A DNA stretch of 64,000 nucleotides from Timema cristinae (Eukaryota; Arthropoda; Insecta; Phasmatodea; Timematidae), in the NCBI GenBank assembly GCA_039000515.1, contig JBCFYV010000012.1, positions 43,650,355 to 43,714,354 of the forward strand. Reading direction: 5' to 3'. The notes beneath the pieces are model-generated. The model searched no databases. It worked only from the letters and a program-made list of their open reading frames with translations, and was not told where the DNA came from. A program made the position numbers and the translations under genes. Shown here one piece after another: positions 24,160 to 34,205 of this stretch; positions within the stretch are counted from its first letter, which is position 1, and each line of letters starts with the position of its first letter.

Positions 24160-25499
24160 ACTAACGTTTTGGTACATATGTATAAGATGAATAGCAAGTA
24201 AAACATGATCGTAATAATAATTTTAAAATAAGCTACAACAGAAAGTTATAAGAGAGGTGAAGATTGGTTTACTGGTTTCTAAGCTTCATAACTGTCATTC
24301 CCATGATAAATATACCATTATTATACTTACCTTCAAGGGCGGGATGCCTATAATATACTTTATTACTCGACTGCCATACAGATGTAAAACGTAACTATTA
24401 AATCGATTTGTTTGATATGAGAAGCTTTCACCTCTAAATGAAACTCGTCATTTATGATGTTAGAAGTGATAAAGTAATTAGTTGTGCTACTTATGAACAA
24501 GTTTGCTAAACTTTTAATAACCCATTGATATTTTAATTCGATATTTAAAATTGTGAGTTTTCATTATAATTCAGTAAGTTGAGTTCAGAACATAAGGTTG
24601 TTTATCTTTCTACCTGTCATGTAAGCCGTTTTAATTTCCTTCTATTCTGGTTTTAATTAGGTACCGATAAAAATATCCATAAATAACTTAATAAACTAAA
24701 TGCTATTACAATGTAGCATATACATATTTTTATGATACATTTAAATTATTGAAAGAAATAATAGGATTATTAAAACTTATATTATTATAACAATTTTTTA
24801 TATAAAAATATATTTGGATCATTTTGTCAATAAAAGAATTTTTGCTCTATCAAAGTTATTTTCGTGAATGCCTACGAAACACTGAACATAAAATAGCTTC
24901 TGCGTTGGGTAAATTAACCGTTGGTGTATCATTCGATAAGAATTGAATGGCTCGCTTGGAATTTGAAATTAAATTCTTGCTTAGGTCAATCATTTATAAA
25001 CTCACACAATTATTTTACCTTTGGCTTTTAAACCATTATAGGTGGTAAGATAAGAGCTATTGTCAGATTCATGCAGGAAGAAGCCTTTTGATATACTTAA
25101 GTTACTAAATCACTTTTTATCTATTCATGAAAGCCATGTGAATTGCAGCAATCAATTTCGATAAATATTTCTACTATCTATGAAATAGAATAAATAAAAT
25201 TCTTCATTATAAACAGAATTCAACAGAATTCTTCACTAAGACAGACGGAATTACTATATTCCCCTTACCCCTAATAATGTGAATTGAAGCGTTCCCTCTT
25301 AACTTTTTAAACCCTAATACTTAAGTATTTGTATAGTCCACTAAATATTATTGTACCAAACGTAAAATTATATAGAGCAAATAGAAAATAAGTAAACTAC
25401 CAGACATATGTCATGATTTTGAATATTTTTTAAACTAAGTTGTAGTAAATAAAGGCTAGAGGGACTTACACTCGCACATTTATCACCGCATCACATTCC
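24160..25499. other. AT-rich spacer, no gene seen
   Basis: No supported feature. Confidence 0.5.
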
Positions 25500-26960
25500 G
25501 CAACTCCTCATCTGGAGGATTTGAAATTTTGTGGGAAGTTTCCTTTTAGGTCCTGGGCAATAGATAAGACGGGGTACTACGAAATTTAAACACTAGGGGG
25601 AAATAAAAAGAGGGAGTTAAAGTTTTTCAAAAGGTACGGATATATCATTTGAACCTGAGGATATCATATAGAGACTTGAAAATGAAAATCAGATATGGGG
25701 AGACTTTTTTTTGGGTGTTTTAAAAATTCAAGCACCTAAGAGGGTAGAGAGGGCAGAAAGCTGTGCCGCATATAACCATAGAAAATATCAGTTTTAAAAT
25801 TAGAGTCTGGGAGACTCGTGGAGACTCGCAGCCAATAGTTCCCCCCCCCCCCCAAAAAAAAATAATTTAAGATTACAGAAGAAACTAAAGTTTTGAAGAC
25901 AAGAAAAAGAGACAATTCCAGATAATAAAATAAAGCTTGATATTTAAAATTTCTAAGAATGAAATGTGTGACTGTTTTAAGAACTAATAGAAACAACTTC
26001 TTTTCTATATTGAGGAGTACCGAAATTTGGTAATAAGCTACGAAGATCATTCCAAATAAATATAAAGAACTGAAGAGATTAAATTAAGAAAACAGGGGGT
26101 TAAGGGTTAAGTAAAATGTACTAAAAGAACTTTAAAATTAGGCATCAAATTGAAATTTTCCAGAAATTCAAAGGGATTACCATAACAAGTGTTAAATATA
26201 AATATTATTTAGAAAGAGGTCTGGTGATACAGGGGTTTTCAAAATTAACAAAATAAAATAATAAATTAGTTTTCAGTAAGATAAAGGATTGAAATTTCTA
26301 CGGTGGGTAGAAGAGCCACCGTAAACAACCATTAAAGTCTAATCGTTAAATATCAAAATGGATAAGCAGTAAGCGGGGAAAATGTAATGCTCAAGATTCC
26401 TAAAACTAATATAAACAAACTTTTTGGTTTGGTATCAAATAGAAGCTGTATATTTAATTCAATAGACCTTCCCGGATAGCCTAATTACATCTAAAATAAT
26501 GAATTTACAAATTGAAGTTTAAGATCAATACAACCATTATAGTAAAATACTTTTCGGTATTGTTTCAAATTGCGATTTGGCAAGCACAAAAATCCTAATA
26601 AATGATTCAAATAAATACTGAAATTTCAAAACGAGAAAGTAAAAGCTGAAAAAGGATGATGGTAGAGGTAATATATTAAAATTGGTCCAAATATATCATA
26701 AAAATCTCTTTTTGTCATGGAAATAATTTAAATTGACAAGTTAGTAAAAGTTCCACCCCACAATACTTAAAGAAGCTTCAAATATTTAAATTAAAAATAG
26801 GGATTGGAAAATTGATAAGGAAAAAAAATAGTTTACCTATATGGTAGAAAATTCTAACTTTATATAAGAAGACACAAAAGCTTAAAACTAAATGCATACT
26901 AAAACAAAAGATTATATCAATTAACATTGCCATTAGAGCTAATAATTGAATAATAAATTA
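25500..26960. other. Purine-biased, possibly repeat-derived tract
   Basis: The plus strand is markedly richer in A and G than in C and T over about 1.4 kb. Loosely recurring blocks appear (ATCAAATTGAAA at about 26,143, ATCAAATAGAAGC at 26,434, TTTCAAATTGCGATTTGG at 26,563), suggesting a heavily decayed tandem array. A 104-codon minus-strand frame (25,736-26,050) is rich in Phe/Leu/Tyr/Ile, as expected for the complement of purine-rich DNA, and crosses a poly-G run. I do not call it a gene. Confidence 0.35.
25842..25861 (+). repeat. Poly-C / poly-A homopolymer junction
   Basis: A run of C immediately followed by a run of A. Its exact length is likely to be assembly- or polymerase-sensitive. 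Confidence 0.85.
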
Positions 26961-27519
26961 GTGCCTAGCTAGCAGTGGCTAAACAATTAAAATAAACGAA
27001 TTATGTGGACATAGCTTGGAGAACCATGGCCATCTTTGGAATATCGTGGTGCTAGTTTAAATATATATTAAAACATTAAAACTCTAAATCTGTCTATAAA
27101 TATATATATTGTTGAAAGTAAACTCAAAGAGTACTCATTATATCAATACGGGATTTCCTCTGTTGTACTCTTTACTTTTCATTGAGCAGTGTAAGAATAT
27201 ACCATCAGCTTCTCATAAGCGAACTAAGCAGGGTTGAATAAACTGACTGTTACTTACACTTGAGTCTTGTATTTATAACAATTCAAATATATTAAATATA
27301 ACTAATACATTTTATTTTTAAGTCTCCTTGGCCTAGAGGGGTTTGGAATGACCAACCAAAATCCTCCATCTCCATGGGAATTAGTATCTTATGATGTAAA
27401 CCAACATCCTACTAATATTAAAGTAAAAATTGAATTTTCTTTGGTTTTTCCTATTTATTTGTTGATCAATGACGCTCAAACCATTGTGTATATAATATGA
27501 TTCTGTATATATATATATA
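26961..27519. other. AT-rich spacer ending in a TA repeat
   Basis: No gene seen. The last bases (about 27,505-27,519) are TA dinucleotides, the left half of the Helitron target. Confidence 0.55.
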
Positions 27520-27548
27520 CTAGCTCACCCGACAGACGTCGTTCTGTC
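27520..27548 (-). other. Helitron 3' terminus: hairpin and CTAG
   Basis: On the minus strand: GACAGAACGACGTCTGTC (6-bp arms, 6-nt loop), a short GGGTGAG spacer, then CTAG and flanking T. This is the termination structure expected of Helitrons. Confidence 0.9.
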
Positions 27549-27928
27549 AAAAGCTATTGGACTGTGGCAGTCCCACAAACTTATCTTTTCTGGTCAAGTT
27601 CTGGTGATGGCGTCGCTTATAAAATGCACATGTCGGGATGACATATTTTGTTTTCAGTAATATTCACCAGAACAGATAAGTTTGTGATACTATACAGTCA
27701 CAAATGTGTAATTTAAACAAAAAATTGAATATAAACGTAATTCAGAGTGATCACTTTATTTATTTACTATCAAATAATTACCGTGGAATAAACAATAAAT
27801 TTGCATAATGTTAATACACTTTTCTATGTATTTTTAATGTCATAATCATAAACAACAACTTCTTACAAAATTCAGTTGTCTATTTCGTACACTGCAATAC
27901 TTTAGTAATATTGTGTTAAATGATATTT

Positions 27929-29690
27929 TCATTGTAATGCATTATGGGACACGATATTTTTTGTTTGATTACCTGGCACGATAACAAACAAAGCTGATGG
28001 TTTTCCAACACTGGAACAGGCAACATACAACTGGCCATGCGAGAAACATGGGTTTTCAAGATTAATGCCGAAAACACTCAATGGCTGCCCCTTGGATTTA
28101 TTTGTGGTCATAGCGAAAGCAAGCCGCACTGGAAACTGCAGTCGTTTAAATTCAAATGGTATGTCAGTCGGAATCATTGGGATGCGTGGTATCAAAACGT
28201 CTTCTCCTTTATACTTTCCCTTTACAATGGTTGCTTCGATCACGTTCAGTAATTTTTTCACCGCTAGCCGTGTGCCGTTACAAAGACGTGGTTGGTTGAT
28301 ATTTCGCAACATTATGATCACCGATCCGACCTTTAATTGAAGATTGTGAGGCAGCAATCCTGGCAAATCTAGCGAGTTCAAAATTTCGGGTGGATAGTTA
28401 ACATCATCCTGGCTAGTAGCGGAATAAACTGATTTGTATGTCCTCAATTCACCGGCAATTTCATTTTGAAATTTGAAATTTAATTCATTTACATCCATGT
28501 TTTTGGGAGCCAATATAGCTCGTTCACTCAACCAAAAATGATCTCTGTAATAAATGAGCAACATTTGGGAACACCTTTTGAATGAGTTCGGTTTTTGAAT
28601 CAGTAAACTGACAAAAATTGTCAGGAAAGGTAATGCAGCCAGTGAAAGAGTCTAAAGCGAAGTTGCCATTACCTATGTCAATGAGTGGTTTTGAAAATAT
28701 TTCTCCAGATCGATCATTTTGCAACTCGACACGCATATTCTTGCTTAAATTTAGTATTTTTACGTGTTTCCACAAAACGAAGGACTTTAAACATGCATTA
28801 AGTTAATCAGCTGGCGTTGAGCGTGGAATCACTGGCAGTGTTTGACGAAAATCTCCTGCTACCAAAATCATCGAACCACAAAATCTGTTTTGATTGCTAC
28901 GCAGATCTTGCATGGTTCGGTCTAGTGTCTCCAAATACTTTTTATGTGCCATCGTGCATTTATCCCACACTATCAATGTACATTGCTGCAAAACCTTTGC
29001 CATTGCAGAGTTCTTCGAAATGTTGCAGATCGGAGTTTCGTTGCTTTGCATATTCAACGGAAATTTTAGCGCTGAATGGGCTGTTCGACCGCCTTCCAAC
29101 AATGTAGCTGCAATGCCTGATGAAGCAAGTGTGAGTGCAGTTTCATTGTGTGACCGAACTGTTGCTAAAATCAAATAAATAAATAAAGTTTTTTCTGTAC
29201 CACCGGGAGCGTCTAAGAAGTAAATCCCTCCAGTTCCATTATGTACAACTTCTATAAGAGTATCAAATACATACTTTTGTTGTTGGTTCAACAGCGGAAG
29301 ATTTATTTGGACTGATTCTCTTAAAGCATCGAGATCGTACAGTTTTTCTCGTTGAAACTCTTGATTAAAAGCGTCGTGCATCGGGCGATTGGGCGCGGCC
29401 ATGCCTAAATGAGATAATACTTTGTTTGACATCATCAAGCACATGTCCTCAATTGATATTAACGCCTCGTTGTAAATTTCTTCACTGACTTGTAAATTTG
29501 GATTTCCTGTTCTAATGCGCGTTTGATGAAAGATATCGTCACACATATCATCTTTGTATTTGATCCATAAATCAATTAGTTTTGATGGTAAGCATGTTGA
29601 TATAATTATATAAAACAATGTTCGTATTTGATGATCTTGTGAAGATATTATAGCATCATTGAGTGAGAGTTTGATCCCAATGAGCGTCAT
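27929..29690 (-). pseudogene. Helitron Pif1-like helicase domain, decayed
   Basis: C-terminal half of the Helitron Rep-helicase. The first open piece (29,690-28,803, 295 codons) holds the Walker A region DAPGGTEKT, LTLASSGIAATLLEGGRTAH, Walker B region LIVWDKCTM and VAGDFRQTLPVI (motif III). A TGA ends it. The next pieces (28,775-28,524 and 28,564-27,929) carry NMRVELQND, VIIMLRNINQPRLCNGTR, FPVRLAFAMTTNKSKGQ and FSHGQLYVACSSVG (motifs V and VI), ending HNALQ. Against the usual Pif1/Helitron motifs, Walker A GGTGKT has Gly to Glu, Walker B WDEC has Glu to Lys, and motif VI SRVG has Arg to Ser. The reading order across the breaks is collinear. In the animal this would have been the strand-unwinding part of a rolling-circle transposase; the mutated residues should abolish ATP hydrolysis. 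Confidence 0.88.
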
Positions 29691-30354
29691 TTTCTAACAG
29701 GTGCAAACGTTGACAGGCTTCTCTGTAAGAACCACACAATTCACCATTAACTGTTCGTAACTGTTGAAATGATGTTGGACCTCGAACATTGACTAATAGC
29801 AATCGCATATAAAAACACTTATTGTGGCTTGGATGGACTGAATAAATTTGACCTATTGCATCGGTGGGTAACTTTGAACTGGTTTTCCTTGTTTCCGTGG
29901 TTGAAATTTTTTCCCTTGCTAAATCAAATTTGTAATTAGCTGAAAGGGGATTCATCATCTTGATTGAGAAGTGATAACAATCTTCACCTTGCCAAAACAT
30001 GATGGTATATTGTAGCACATCATATGAGCGGTGTGTTTCATACACACGCTGTAACTGATCATTCCGGCGATGTAAAACAATATCATGGGCTTCCAAATTT
30101 TCTCCAACTATAATAATGGGAACTTCATCCATTGTTGGTGCATTGAAACGTCTTGCGTGTTGGCCCACAGGAGTTTTATCAGCTCTGATTACAATTTTGT
30201 GATTATCATATGGCATGAGATCCAGTGCAGTTTTGAACAATGTAATCACCTGTTTCTGTTGATGAAAGAAAATTTTTAATTCTTCTACAATAGACCTCTT
30301 CACTGAACTGTTATGTGCACAACGCAGATCAATTTCTTGCGTTGAATTGCCCAT
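29656..30354 (-). pseudogene. Helitron transposase, region before Rep fused to region after Rep (Rep deleted)
   Basis: A 232-codon open frame. Residues 1 to about 120 (NSTQEIDLRCAHNSSVKRS, HKIVIRADKTPVGQHARRFN, then HDIVLHRRNDQLQRV, and FWQGEDCYHFSIKMMNP) match the conserved part N-terminal to the Rep domain in invertebrate Helitrons. From about residue 145, TDAIGQIYSVHPSHNKCFYM, LLLVNVRGPTSFQQLRTVNG and CQRLHLLENDAHWD match the part just before the helicase. The two are joined by about 25 residues. The several-hundred-residue stretch that normally carries the HUH motif and catalytic tyrosines is absent, without breaking the frame. The frame then shifts within NDAHWD into the helicase piece (overlap 29,656-29,690). 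The deletion is inferred from family knowledge. Confidence 0.85.
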
Positions 30355-30975
30355 GAAATTAATTTGCAGGAATTTTTAGTCGTCATCTGACACCGGCAAC
30401 AGTGAACCTGATCGGTGATATATATGGCCTTGTATCTTTGAATTGAATAGTTACAAAAACTATAAAATAAAATAAACAAAGTTGGCATGAAGTTGTCCCG
30501 AACTACATTTGTTGCCCCAAATGAAGTCATCTGGAAGCAGTTGTTATATTTTTGGATATTAGTAAGGAAATGTATTGAATCCGTTCCTGTTTCTGAAACC
30601 AATGAGTACAATGGCTCTGGTGGCGGAACCAATGGCACTATTTTCACTTTGCCATTTGCGCAACACAATCCAACAACTTCATTTTGGTATTTCAATGCCT
30701 TACAATGTGGGCAAACTTGAGTTCATAGATCCAATAGAAACACATTGGTAGGCACTGTAGTCAATTTAAACATCGTAACTGAAAGCAGCTCGTTTAAAAC
30801 CTGCAAGATTCTTAGCTGAGTGATGTGCTGCACGGGTTTGTGATATCCGAACCCTTTCAATTTCATTTCGCTCTTCACGTTGCTGTGCAGTCCGATTAGT
30901 ATGAAATTTAGCTTGTTTTCTAGCATTTAGAGTTCTTCGACCCAAATTGCTCCGCCTGCATCTTATAGGCGGCAT
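30302..30975 (-). pseudogene. Helitron transposase N-terminus, frameshifted
   Basis: The start at 30,975 reads MPPIRCRRSNLGRRTLNARK, with QREERNEIERVRISQTRAAH downstream. This is the Arg-rich 'RRSNLGRRT..A' start common to invertebrate Helitron proteins. A frame change follows, then KALKYQNEVVGLCCANGKV (a zinc-ribbon-like C..C segment), PPPEPLYSLVS, FLTNIQKYNNCFQMTSFGA and RDNFMPT. Near 30,380-30,480 the frame changes again, with SGSLLPVSDDD, a stop and KFLQINFMGN leading into the next piece. All in the expected order; several stops and frameshifts. A 131-codon frame at 30,695-30,300 runs partly out of frame, and its last third is artefactual. Confidence 0.8.
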
Positions 30976-31039
30976 GAGTCTTGGACTGAGTATACATGGA
31001 AACATACACAAAATAAACCAATCAACCAAAGATAAATCG

Positions 31040-31660
31040 AGGAAAGTGTCAAATCTACGGATGCATTCAAGTAGTTTATACTAATTTTAAGGTTAAGTTC
31101 ATAATTATAAAGTTACTAATTAAATTTCAAATGTTTTTTCTTTGAATTATGGTGTGGTACTATTGTGTTTTATTTGAATAAAATGAAACAATAAGTAAAT
31201 GTGTCGATTGAGAAGCGAAGATTGAACACAAGAAAATAACATGCACAAATTGAGAATCTACTGAAAAAACTGTCAAAGTCAAACTTTATGTTGTTTTTTC
31301 TTTATATTATGGTTTGTTACTATTTTGTTTATTTTAATAAAACGAAACAATAAGTAAATGTGTCGATTGAGAAGCAAAGATTAAACACAAGCAAGAAAAG
31401 AACACGCACTAATTGAGAATATACTGAAAAACTGTCAAAGTCAAATTGTAAATCGTAGAAAGAGAAAGTGTCAAATATACGGATGCATTCAAGTAGTTTA
31501 TATTAATTTTAAGGTTACGTTCGTAAAGAAAAAGTGTCAAATCTATGGATGCATTCAAAGCTACTAATTACATTTTAAATGTTTTTTTTCTTTATATTAT
31601 GGTTTGGTACTCTTTTGTTTTATTTGAAAAAAAACGAAACAGTAAGTAAATGAATTGAAA
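31040..31660 (-). repeat. Helitron 5' region internal repeats (about 160-bp unit)
   Basis: Blocks TTATATTATGGT..GGTACT, AAACGAAACAATAAGTAAAT, GTGTCGATTGAGAAGC and TGTCAAAGTCAAA start at 31,141 and 31,301 (160 bp apart), and again in part at 31,591. A second motif, GTGTCAAATCTACGGATGCA plus TTCAAGTAGTTTATA, occurs at about 31,047 and 31,469, and partly at 31,533. It lies upstream of the transposase start, where a promoter would be expected. Confidence 0.75.
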
Positions 31661-31971
31661 GTCGATTTCAGGGTGTCTGAGATCGATTCATTTAATCGAT
31701 TCATTGCTCAAATCGATCTTCACGACCCAAAAAAATCGATTCTTCGATTAATTTATCTCAGTTCGCCATCCCTAGAATTCACATCTAGGAATAGTTTGAA
31801 TGGGAAAAAGAAAAATGTGGTTTCTACGTTTTTCAGTGCAATTTTTCCAATTTTTATCTTGATAAGAACCTTCCTTGGACTTTAACGAATATAAGAGAAA
31901 AAAAATTAGCCGAATTGGTCCAGCCATTCTCGAGTTTTGCGGTTAGCAACACATTTAGCCATTAATTTTAT

Positions 31972-32146
<175 letters not shown>

Positions 32147-32404
32147 TGCGTCGTGATCAAGGATGTAAAGAACTTAGTCCATTTTATCTATCCTGATATA
32201 AGTATTTTGCAAAAAACTCCTCTTTAGTGGTTCTAGGATCAAGCTAGTTCCAATAATGAATCAGTTAGTATAATGGAAGGTTTCTAGACCAGTTGGAAAC
32301 GCCAACCAGCAATTACAGGTCCATAGGCACTACATTGTGTAGTTTTTTTTAGTTCCCTGAGTCCAATTTTTTAGCCATACCAGATCTTTAGTTAAGTTTT
32401 GAGG

Positions 32405-32745
32405 AACCATTATTTTTCTGCGTGATTATAACTCACCTAAATTGTGTAAGTAGACCCACTTACCAGTATACAGTTTGCAAAACTATCATAGAGGGGACTG
32501 TCATGAGAGAATGCACAAAGGGAAATGTGTCTTGATAACATTGATACCCATGATTCCATTTGACCTGCTCTTCCGGTCTAAATGCATATAATTTCCTATT
32601 AAGGCTTGCTATCTGATGACCATAAACACAGCGAAGGACACACCCTGAATGTCCCAGGCGTTGATCTCCTTGGCAAGTGTTTCTCACATGAACAACTGAA
32701 TGTGACTTTTCCCGTGATAGTTCCAGCAACCACCTATGCTAGCTC
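32405..32745 (-). pseudogene. WD40-repeat-like fragment, frameshifted
   Basis: Two half-preserved WD40 signatures on the minus strand, in different frames. Frame 1 (an 89-codon frame ending at 32,460) reads CQGDQRLGHSGCVLRCVYGH then QIASL, resembling the start of a WD40 blade (GH, a hydrophobic strand, 'V.G..IASGS'). About 42 codons further, frame 2 reads SRHISLCAFSHDSPLYDSFA and ILVSGSTYTI, then a stop. This resembles the next blade, with His at the GH position and 'LVSGS.D.TI.VWD'. The 42-codon spacing fits one blade. The WD dipeptides are lost, and a frameshift lies between about 32,530 and 32,590. It also contains an apparent donor, TACTG|GTAAGT, in frame 1 (about 32,462). A remnant of a host or captured gene is likelier than a working exon. 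Homology rests on short motifs and is tentative. Confidence 0.4.
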
Positions 32746-33149
32746 CTGATTATAAAACCACTGAATTTTACATAAAGACCTTGCCTTTAAATTTTGATAA
32801 GCTATTTTCTTAAACAAGTAATTAAAACAATCTGTGTGTCTTATCTTAAGATTCAAATAATTACATTACAGTGAATTTTTTGACTCTGAAGATACAACTT
32901 TTATCAAATCCAAAGCTTTAATCCTGGTAATTTTTACCTAATACGTTGCATCATTTATTGTCTATGTGGGAAATTGAAAACTATAAGATTATAAACATTA
33001 ATGTTCTAATTAATATATTGTGTGAGCGAAGCTACCTGCAAAAGCTGGCATAGAATAAAACACCTCCAGTATTGTAGTAGATTGAAATATTTACATAAAT
33101 TTAAAGGGACAACCTTAAATTAAAAAAATAATTTAGAACCATATTTTAG
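32746..33149. other. AT-rich spacer, no gene seen
   Basis: Nothing supported. Confidence 0.5.
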
Positions 33150-33377
33150 TGACCATTCAGGTTATACGCTTAAGGACTAATTACGTTAATGGGTAAGGAA
33201 TAGGTAAATATGAATTTAAAAAAGTGAACCCACATTTTCTTGGAGGGAAAGTGGAAAACCATTTAGAGAAAACAACCCCTTTAACCTAACCAAGATTTGA
33301 ACCTCAATTTCCCCATCCTTGGCAGTCTATCTCAACACGATACCAGCGCGTTAGCTAATTACGCCAGCGAGGTGGGT
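33150..33377 (-). repeat. SINE A, reverse orientation, near full length
   Basis: Tail complement TTCAGGTTATACGCTTAAGG and ACTAATTACGTTAATGGG; body GAACCCACATTTTCTTGGAG, GGAAAACCATTTAGAG. B-box complement GATTTGAACCTCAATTTCCC (about 33,293) and head complement GCGCGTTAGCTAATTACGCC. Good match to the plus-strand copies at 3.7 and 8.4 kb. Confidence 0.8.
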
Positions 33378-33830
33378 AAATAATCATAAGAGTGTGAAAA
33401 TCTATATGCCTTAAACTTGGATCAGTAGGATCGGTGATGGGGGCTGGAGGGATAACTTGGGAATGGAAATTTCAAAACCTTAAAGACCATTCTTTTATTA
33501 GGGATGCCTCCTAATTCATTTATTATATAATTTTTCCTTGTACAGTATTCAGATTACTATGACAATCCCAAACCAAATATGTCAATCAATAAATTTTAAA
33601 AACAATATTTTAAAAATAATATTTTAAAGGAACTATTAATCAGAACATAACTGATTGCGAAAGTGAACTAAACCCATATAAAACATAATATTTGCCTAGT
33701 AGCGATCTTAGCAAATGTGAAAATAAATTATATACAAATTGGAAAAAAGAACATCATAGTTTAACAAATATCATCTTGACTAAAATAATTACCAGTTCCT
33801 CTGTCCCTCTAAAAAATCTCAAAATTAAAA
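33378..33830. other. AT-rich spacer, no gene seen
   Basis: No supported feature. Confidence 0.5.
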
Positions 33831-34205
33831 AGACCTAGGAAGCTGAAATTTCGCAGATAAGTGGTCACAAACCCAAAAGAGTGTAGGAATACATGTTGAC
33901 AATTATTTCCATGGTGGCCTCAAACTGAGAGGTGGTTCAAAAAAAAAAAAGCTAAAGTCGATAGAATCTCGAAGCCCCGAATATATAAGAGTTTGAGATT
34001 TTTAGTTGCAATAACCCCTAACTCAAAAGGGTGCAGGAATACGTGGTAGCTTAATATTCCCTTGAAGGGCCCCACATTTATTTTTTCATAAAGCAAAGTA
34101 AAAAAAGTCTTAGGCCAGAAGACCTAGGAATCTGAAATTTCACAGGCAGATAGCCTCTAACCAAAAATACTACAGGAATACTTAATAACTAAAATTTCAC
34201 ATGGA
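33831..34205. repeat. Tandem repeat, unit about 140-150 bp, three copies
   Basis: AGACCTAGGAAGCTGAAATTT at 33,831 and AGACCTAGGAATCTGAAATTT at 34,130 bracket a more diverged middle copy. AGTGTAGGAATAC, GGTGCAGGAATACGTGG and TACAGGAATAC occur at 33,890, 34,030 and 34,171 (about 140 bp apart). Each is preceded by a CCCAAAAG or CTCAAAAG-like block. Non-coding satellite-like array. Confidence 0.65.

Noticed and set aside
23962..24190. Antiparallel 62- and 68-codon frames
   Set aside because: They lie entirely within the SINE B copy.
25736..26050. 104-residue membrane-like protein
   Set aside because: Hydrophobic composition follows from purine-rich complement; it crosses a poly-G run coding GGGG and has no motif or start context.
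27929..29690. Host Pif1 helicase gene
   Set aside because: Collinear Helitron N-terminal sequences and Helitron termini surround it; key motifs are mutated.
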